Source of the DNA: Lepidostoma basale
Taxonomy: Eukaryota; Arthropoda; Insecta; Trichoptera; Lepidostomatidae
Assembly: GCA_022606425.2 (NCBI GenBank)
Contig: JAHDVF020001048.1
Span: 496,001-560,000 of the forward strand
Length of the DNA stretch: 64,000 bases
Direction: 5' to 3'
The position numbers and the translations under genes are program-made. Below the pieces are notes generated by a model. That model searched no databases. It saw only the letters and a list, made by a program, of their open reading frames with translations, and was not told where the DNA came from. Below, one piece after another: positions 22,601 to 31,600 of the stretch. How positions within the stretch are numbered: position 1 is the stretch's first letter; each line of letters begins with the position of its first letter.

Positions 22601-25600
22601 CACGAACCAAACCAAAATTTCAAAATCAGAACCATGGGTTTAACCGTTAGAGTGCCGAAGAGCGCCGTCGCGCTTATAGGTAGATTAATAGTATTCAATT
22701 TCTATATTTTTATTATCATGGTGTGAAACCTAGTGAAGAGGATGTTGAAAGAAATATGAAAATTGGTTTATTTTTACAGAAATGGCACATTGTTTTCTTG
22801 TAAATATAAATTATCTATAAAAATAGACATTTCTTTTGATATTTTAGAATATTTTGGCGAAATAGGTTTGGCACTCAAACGGTTTATATACATACTTATA
22901 CTTTTAATTGGCTTCGTGTCGACCTTCGTGGCTGAGTGGTAAGAGCTGCGACTTCCATTCTCAAGGTCCCGGGTTCGATTCCCGGCGATGGCAATGTGAT
23001 TGTCACACTGTCATTGGTCTGATGTAGAATTCACGTGACAATAAAATGGCGATAGATTGGCTACCTATCACATGTCATGAGAATCAATATACTAGCTAAA
23101 ATAAATTGTATACAGTAATTGGGTTCAAACGACCTGTTATATACAAGGAGAAAACAAAAAAACTTTAGTACTAATTGTAAATTTGATTTTCTTTGTAGTT
23201 GTGTTGGATTCTGAAGCTGATTGCCACTTCTGTTAGTATGCTGTACGCAGCCCGCGTGCTGGCAGGAGCTGGCGGAGGCGCCGCCATGCTGCTAGCCCCC
23301 ATGTACTCGCTGGAGGTGGGGTCGCTGCACGCGAGGGGGGCGCTCGCCTCCATCTCCATGCTGGCCCTCAACTCGGGGGTACTGTTTGCCTTCATCATCG
23401 GCGCCTACCTGCCCTACACGGCCGTCTTGTGGATACACCTGACCGTCCCTGCAATCTACTTCCTCGGCTTCTGCTTCATGCCGGAATCTCCCCCTTACCT
23501 AGTCAAGAACGGGAAATATGAGGTAAAAATTAATACTGTTTATTGGCGAAATGCATCGACCGAAGCATATATTAGTGTATTAGTTGCAACCTGGCAAACT
23601 CCATCATTAGATGTTTTGAGTAAATCGCAAAAAACTGATACGCTAATAAAATGCGCTTTTTTACGATATTTATTATTTTCATCTCAACCAGTTAGTATTT
23701 TAAAAGTAATCAGCCATGAAATAATCATCATTATGTTGATAATTAAAGTAAAATAATGAATTTCATTTTGGAGTGTTGCCAGCTTTGCAACACTCAAGTG
23801 GAGGTTGCCATGTTTGCAACAAACCCTATATTTGAATAGCAAAATTCTTCAGAATGAAGCCGAATTTGAAACTGAAAATCAATAAAAATTGTGTGCAAAT
23901 GTATTATGAATAAGACCCAATTCATATCTCACTTTTGATTGTTGGTGGAGTTTGCCGGGTTTGCAAATAATACCCTCATTTATGGCAGGGCACAATGCGG
24001 TTCTAGTGTCGACCCTTACGTATGGAAGTAAAGTTTGGAGTTGGCAGAAGAAGGATGAAAGTATGATGAATACCGTAGAAATGAGGTCACTAAGAAGAAC
24101 GTGTGATAGAAAAACAAGAGTTCATTCACAAATTGAATATCTCATATCGATGTATGAATGCGGTGATAGTTTTTGCAATTTGATTGGTTGCCGAGTCAAA
24201 TGAACCGCGCGGCGTCAGTACGTTCCGAGACATGGAGGGGACCGTACGTATTTGGCATCTCGTATTAATGGTGATTCGAAAAATACTCGTTTTGCAGGAG
24301 TATTTTTGAAATATTATTTTTATTATTGATTAATATATTGACTGAGTCAGCTCTGTACAGTTTAAATACTTAATCCAGAAAGATTTTTTTAAAATATACT
24401 AGAGATAAACACTTGCAAGGATCAAATATTGTAATAATAAAAACCAATAAAGGAAAAAAGGTATCATTATTATTAGTCTTACAATTAATCGCTTTTCCAA
24501 GAAAAAATTAATAAGCAAATTATAATTTTAATGAACTTAATTTTGATAGTTAGTATGATTAAGCCGATAGCATTTTTGTTAATAAAAATATAATAAAAAT
24601 AACACGTTTATTTATTTCAATGTTTGAATATTTTGGATGGATGGAGATGGAAATATTTTTTTGGTTTTCCAATCATAAAAAAATAAAATAAAAATAGCGT
24701 CTAGATTTTTTGTAAACGCACTGTCATTCATACTATTGCAAACGATCTCCCTGTCGTGAACGGGCTCTAAGAAAGGAATGTAAGGCGGATGAATGCGTGA
24801 TAAATAAAATTAACAAAAGGGTCACTAAGATAGTTTGGATATACCATATGGAACGAATGGACGAGGGAAGAGTGGTTAAAAATATAGATGTAAGTAGTGT
24901 GAATGGAAAAAGAAGTCAAGGAAGGCCAAGGAAGACGTGACCAAATAAATCATGTTGGTTTTCGTCTTGAGATGAAGGGATGCAATGTTTCTTATTCTAT
25001 CGCGTAGAGTCCTGCCTGTTATATTCCTGAGGGTTTTCATCTCTGTGAATTTGAGAAGTGATTCCGTGCAAACTGTAATAAATGTTTTTATCGATAATAA
25101 ATGGATAACATTAAGTGTTTCATACTTTGTCCTGAAATAATCAAATCAAATCAACTCAAATTAATGTTTTTTTTTATGTATTATATATGACATTTTTATG
25201 ACATTCGGACGACTGGATTATACTGATTCGGTGATACAACTGAACGGTTGCAATGTTGAAAAGGTGGAAAAGTTCAGATACCTCAGCAGCATGCTTACAG
25301 ACACCCTTGACCCAGATGTAGAGTTGAAATGTCGGATTGAAGCAGCAAGAACAGCATTTAACAAAATGAAGTCACTCTTTTGCAATGACAATGTCAACTT
25401 AAAACTAAGACAGAGGATTTTAAGGTGTTATGTGTGGTCTGTTCTGTTATATGGGTGTGAGACATGGACATTAAAAGTAAATACAATGAACCGGTTAGAG
25501 GCATTTGAAATGTGGCTTCACCGAAGAATGTTCAGGATCCCATGGACAGACAGAGTGACGAACACAGAAGTCCTGAATCGTGCAGGAGTAAATAGAGAGC

Positions 25601-28600
25601 TGCTGACATTAATCAAAGTCCGCAAGATTGCATATCTGGGTCACGTTCTGCGAGGAGAGAAGTATCGCCTGCTGCATCTAATATTGAAGGGAAAAATAGA
25701 GGGCCGCAGGGGGGCAGGGAGAAGGCAGATGTCCTCGCTGCGCAATGTGAGGGAATGGACGGGAATCGGAACTGTGGAGGAGCTGTTCCGGACAGCGCGG
25801 GATAGGGAGGAGTTTACCAGAGTGATTGCCAAAGTCGGGGGGACCTGACAGGGCACTTTAAGAAAGAAGATGTATATACTCGTACTTTGTATAAAACACT
25901 CACTTTAAAAAAAAATTAAAATTAAATATCAAACATGTTTCAGACAAGCACTACACCACAAAGTATGGCGAACATATAATAGAAGCAACTCAAACTAGTT
26001 TATTTCATCAATAGATATTACAAAATTAAGGTTTAAGGCATCTATTGAGAACAGGCAAAATAATATATTGTATATAGTACACTGCCAGGAACACATGAGA
26101 GATGGTTCGACATTAGGAAGACAGGATACTCTCCAAAATCAAGAGTATTTGCCTTCTGAACGTACTTTCACTTATATGAAAGGCGTCGATTTATAATAAG
26201 CTTTCTATCGTGTTTGAGGTGCTGCTAAATCGAATACATTTGTGTAGTATTGTATGTTTTGGGAGATTTGTAGGAAGCCCTAAAAGCCGTGGCCTGGTTG
26301 CGAAACACCTCCACCGAGTCTCCCGTAAGCCTCGGCGTGCTCTCCAACCTGAAGGTCGACGTTCTCCTAGCCTCAAGGGGTTCGAGGAGCAAACTGGATC
26401 TGCAAGAAGGTAAGAGAAAATATACAAAGCCTTTCTTTACACGACGTGAGTTTATGTAACATGCCATATAATTAACTAACCAGCCATTTTACTAAGAGCC
26501 TTCATACTCTTCCCATCTTGGCACAGATCATTAGCTTTGGCTTCAGTTTAATCAATGTATTTATTATTTCTAAAACAATGTTGTAAAATTCTATATTATA
26601 TAATTATATAAATGAAAACATCTGTCTTCTAGGAGTTTTATTAAGTTTTTTTTTTATGGAATGACATGTTTCACCCTTCTAAAGCACTATCAAATGTCAT
26701 TTGATAATGCCTTAGAAGGGCGAAACATGTCATTAAATAAAAAAAAATTAATAAAACTCTTAGAAGACAGTAGTTATGATTTACATTATTAATTTAATCA
26801 ATGTATTTAATTCTCATCAAGTTTATTAACTTTTTAACATTTCAAATATCTGGAACATGATGCTTTGATTCCTTTAAAATCCCCATATTAGTTTCGTTTC
26901 AACAAATCAATGTGTAAATTTTTAAAATATTAATGTTGTTTATTGAAACATCTTGATAAAAATTCATTGTAAATAATGTTTTTTTTAAATAAAAAATTCC
27001 ACTTGGTTTTATTATTATTCGACTGGTTTCCGCAGCTCACTGCCATCTTTTATAACATAGTTTGACATATGTAAAACAATTGACCACACATGTTATTAAG
27101 ATATCTGATTTCTACAGTATCAACTGCATTGATCCAACAGAGGAATTACTTTTCAGATAAAGGAGTTTCTTCATCTCAAGACGAAAACCAAGGTGACGAG
27201 GAAAAGGAAATACCTGATTGGAAGTTTTTTGGTATATGATTTTTTATATTCTTAATTTATTTATTGGCTTTTATGAAAGGAGAAAAACAAATCAGATAAT
27301 CACAAATCAAATAAAAAATATATTATTTAACTTATTGAATGCTAAGGCATAATACCTTGGAACTCCATAGTGATATACGAGTACTTAGGAAATTGAAAAT
27401 AACTTTGTTTAATCCGCAAAATATTAAAAATACACGACATGTTTCGGAGGATATATTTTTATTTATATTAACTAACTGACTAACTAACTAACCATCACGT
27501 CGTCTCGCCGAAGGGGTAGGCAGAGAGAATGGACTGCCACACTTTTCTTTCCTGACATATTTCTCTCGCTTCCTCAACATTCATACATCGTGTCATGCAC
27601 GCGCGTCGATTTCTCTGGCTCCTCATATGGCCGACATTCAATATTTGGTTTATTTGATCGTGCCAAATTTTCCTAAGTCTTTCTCTATTTCTGGTTCCAT
27701 TTACATCGTTAACATATATTTTTTTTACCATTCTTTCTTCATTCATTCTTTCCATATATCAAAACCATCTTAATGATTCTTTCATTATTTTGTTCATAAC
27801 ACCACCATTCGCACCGCATTCACTTCTTATATTTTCATTCGAAACTCTATCATACGCAGAGTATCCACACATTCGTCTAAGAAATCTCATTTCTACTGCA
27901 TTTATTCTACTTTCATCCTTTTTTGCCAGTTCCATGCTTCGTTTCCATACATTAGGGTCGGTAGAAGAACACTATTAAATTTAATAAAATATATTTTTAC
28001 ACCTGAAGATGGAGTAATCCTCCGAAACATGTCGTGTTTTTTTAATATTTTTATAATATTTTGTGGATTAAACAAAGTTATTTTCAATTTCCTAAGAATA
28101 TTATTTGTATAAATGGCAGGCTGGTCTTATATATCTTAAGGATGGACCCACAAATGATCTTCTCTTTGATGAATTACTGGTAACTCTGCAAGATTTGAAG
28201 CTTGCTAAACGTGTCGCAACCTGCTTGCGCCAACTTGCAGGGAAATTGGCGCAAGTTACCGAATTTATAAATATGGGAAGCATGTTTACAAGACAAGGTA
28301 AAATGGAGAAAGGCTTGGAAAAATGGACCAAAAAGTGTTGGAATTATAATAATAGAGACGAAGATGTAAATTATTTGGAAACAGAATATGGTAGTCGAGG
28401 CGTTTACAGGACTTATGACCTGTCACTGGTTGGGTTAAGCGATCACTTTATGTTTAACAACATTCTCCATTCCGCCCTTCTTACGACACCACGTCTGACA
28501 AATTTTTGGAACTTGTATATATTTTAATATTTTTTAATAACTTCACTGTTGGTAGGGACATCTACACTAGCGCCATCTAATAAGATAATTTGTAAGCATT

Positions 28601-31600
28601 AAGCAGAAAACTTTATTAATACAATGTGAAAGGCTTTTACGCAATTATCACATTGCTAGATAACGCCTGGAGTGAAATTGCAATTTTTATGCTATTAACT
28701 TGTACCAGTTTTTTATATAATTTTTTTTTTTTTTTTTGTATGCAAATACTTGGGTGTAGAATATACAAATAACTGGGTGTAGAAAAGTGTAAGAAGGGTG
28801 TAAAAGTTGTAGCAACAGTGACCTATATAGTAAAGTATAATCAGAGTATATAAGGTAAGTGTCCGCCCCATTGTGACAGAAGGCGCTTTCGGAGGGACCA
28901 TGTGGACCATAGGTCCCCTACCTTTTTTGGACCACGGCTCCACCCCATCACAAGAAAATAATATTCCAACCCCTCTCTCTTTCATAATAATGATATAACT
29001 TTATCTATACCTATTTCTCAAGAGACATTTTTATTCTATGTTATATTATATCTTGTTATATTATATTTCTCAATGAGAATGGGAAGCATTAAGCAGAAAA
29101 ATCTTTATTAATGCACTGTGAAAGGCTCTGCAAATCACACAGTACTAGATTACGCCTGGAGATGTCTCTCCAATTTTTATGCCTTTAACTTGGACCAGTT
29201 AGTTTATACAACATTTTGAATGTATACAAATTCTTGTAGACAAATACTGGATTTTTACCCATTGCCGGTTAATCATTTTTTAAGGATTAATTGTATCTCA
29301 ATAGAGACGAAGATGTAAATTATTTGGAAACAGAATATGGTAGTCGATAAATTTTAATTATATTTTTCAGTGACATCGCGAGCTTCTTTGAAAGCTTTTG
29401 CAATGTGCTTCATAATAATGACGGTCCAGGGGTACGTCGGCATATTCGCCGTGGTGTCCTTCGCCAACCAGATCTTCTGGGAGGCCGGGAGCTCCCTGTC
29501 TCCCGACAACTCCACGATTATTGTCGGGGTACTGCAGATGTTCGGCTCCTGCCTGTCTATCGTCCTGGTAGAAAGACTTGGGAGGAAGGTGAGTTTGGAA
29601 ACCTGGTACAGGAATTAAATGAATTTTCAACCCTAAACAGAGTCTGTGTTTAAGAAAGATTAGAAGATCAAAACTAACTATCTAACCATCATGCAGTGGC
29701 GTGCCTAGGGTCGACCAAGGAATTTTAAATAAATATTAGTAAATAAATCACATAATCTTTCTTATCATAACATTTCTGCACATAACGTAAATGACAGATA
29801 ACATTCTGACAATATAAATGAAGTTCGTTACACATCGAATAGTAACATATTTCAGAGTGATAAAGCCCGGCTTCAAATCCATATAAAAAATTGTAGATAT
29901 CTTGTGGTATATATGCACCTAGCTATATAATTACAAGCCAAAAATACATAAGTGCGACAAAGACCCTTTTACATTTTGCAAGCCCAATATGAAGCCCATC
30001 GAAAACATGAAACAAAGCATAAGGACATAGGCGATTTTGCGGGCGTCTCACCTGTGGTACATACGAGTATGAGTTAAATAAAGTACTGCGCGTATGAGTG
30101 AAACAAAACATACGCGTGTGTCATTTCTGTGCATTAAATTGCTTTAATGCCATCGTTTTAATACAGATTTTTCAAGGCAAGCCCGGCTTCTCGGCTTGTA
30201 TGCTCGAATTTTAAATGCGTTTTTATTAGTCTTTCTTTGTTTAGTTTTTGTTATATTTTTTACACCTGAAGATGGAGGTATCCTCTGAAACATGTCGTGT
30301 ATTTTAATATTTTTTTATTAAAAAAGTGGTCTAAACAATGTTTAATTAATTCCCAAAGTAGACTACCATGGAATTCCACAGTGTTAATGCCTTAACTTTC
30401 AATAAGTTCATATTATTGATATTTTTTATTTATTTTTATTTTTTAAATTTTTCATGTACACAACAGGTCGTTTGGACCCAATTACAGTATACAATTTAAT
30501 TTTTTTAGCTATTATATTGATTCTCGTGACATGTGATTGGTAGCCAATCTATCGTCATTCTATTGTCACGTGAATTCTACACCAGACCAAAGACAGTGTG
30601 ACAATCACATTGCCATCGCCGGGAATCGAACCCAGGACCTTCGGCATGGAAGTCAGAGCTCGTAACCACTCTGCCACGAAGGTCGTCATATTGCATCCCT
30701 TAGGCAACTCCCACTATCACGAAATATGTCGACCTCCGAGGCGACCCAAATAAGCAAAGAGATTGCTCGTCAGGTTGGGGGCTGCTGAAGATGGAGATCT
30801 TAATGTATGATTGTCATCTTGTGATTTCAGTTTCTCTTCATTACATCAGCCACTGCCCTCGGTGTAGGGATGTGCACTCTGGCCACCTATTTTTACTTCC
30901 AGAAGATGGGCCACTTCATGCAATCTGTGGCGTGGGTCCCCGTTACTGCCCTGTCGCTGGGAATCTTTATGGACGCGACAGGTGTTGGTCCGGTGCCTTT
31001 TGTTATTGCTAACGAGGTGTTTATGGTACAGGTGAGACCTTCAATCGTGTTTTTTTACATACCGACTACAATACCATCAGAGATCCCAATGTGCTCAGAG
31101 TCCTATACAACACATTGGTTCGTAACAGAATCGAAAGTGGTTCTGTGATATTGAGTCTTCATGAGGCGAGATATTCCATTATGCTGGAGAGGAATGGGAA
31201 GGGAGTATGGTAGGTATCTGTGGCTCTATCTCACGGCATTTCTTTTGGGAATGCTGGGGACCAATTCTCTGCAGCTTCGAAGAGATTGGCATCTCATAAC
31301 CCATTTCTTTAGATTAACCAGGGGATATTTCGAGAACTCGCCTGTGCTGGAGGATATCGGTTTTTTCTCCCTAATAGAGCAATTCAAATAAATCAAATCA
31401 AATCAGTTTATTTTCTCAAAAGATATTACAAACAACAATTATAGTTTAAGGCATCTATTGAGAACAGGTAAAACATAACAAATATGTAATACCAGGAACG
31501 CATGAGAGATGGTTCGACATTAGGAATACAAGATACTCTCCAGAGTAGACATTTTGTAATAGAATTTATGTTGTTCTTATATTATTCTAGGCCCATGGGA

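Larger units (their letters stand above)
27345..28105. mobile_element. HH-1 hairpin element split by LINE-T
   Basis: The left arm (27345-27460, minus motif) and right arm (27975-28105, plus motif) of HH-1 flank a LINE-T copy at 27470-27975. This is the reverse of the nesting at 2806-3690. Confidence 0.72.

Noticed and set aside
22918..23005. tRNA gene
   Set aside because: A- and B-box-like blocks are present but no cloverleaf can be completed, and the sequence recurs as a SINE head in several places.
29405..29653. Arg-rich plus-strand frame overlapping gene B exon 6
   Set aside because: Out-of-frame shadow of the exon; the in-frame reading gives TM7-TM8.
31088..31545. 5'-inverted (twin-primed) LINE-G insertion
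   Set aside because: The GATTT tail lies between the two pieces, while twin priming leaves it at the outer end.
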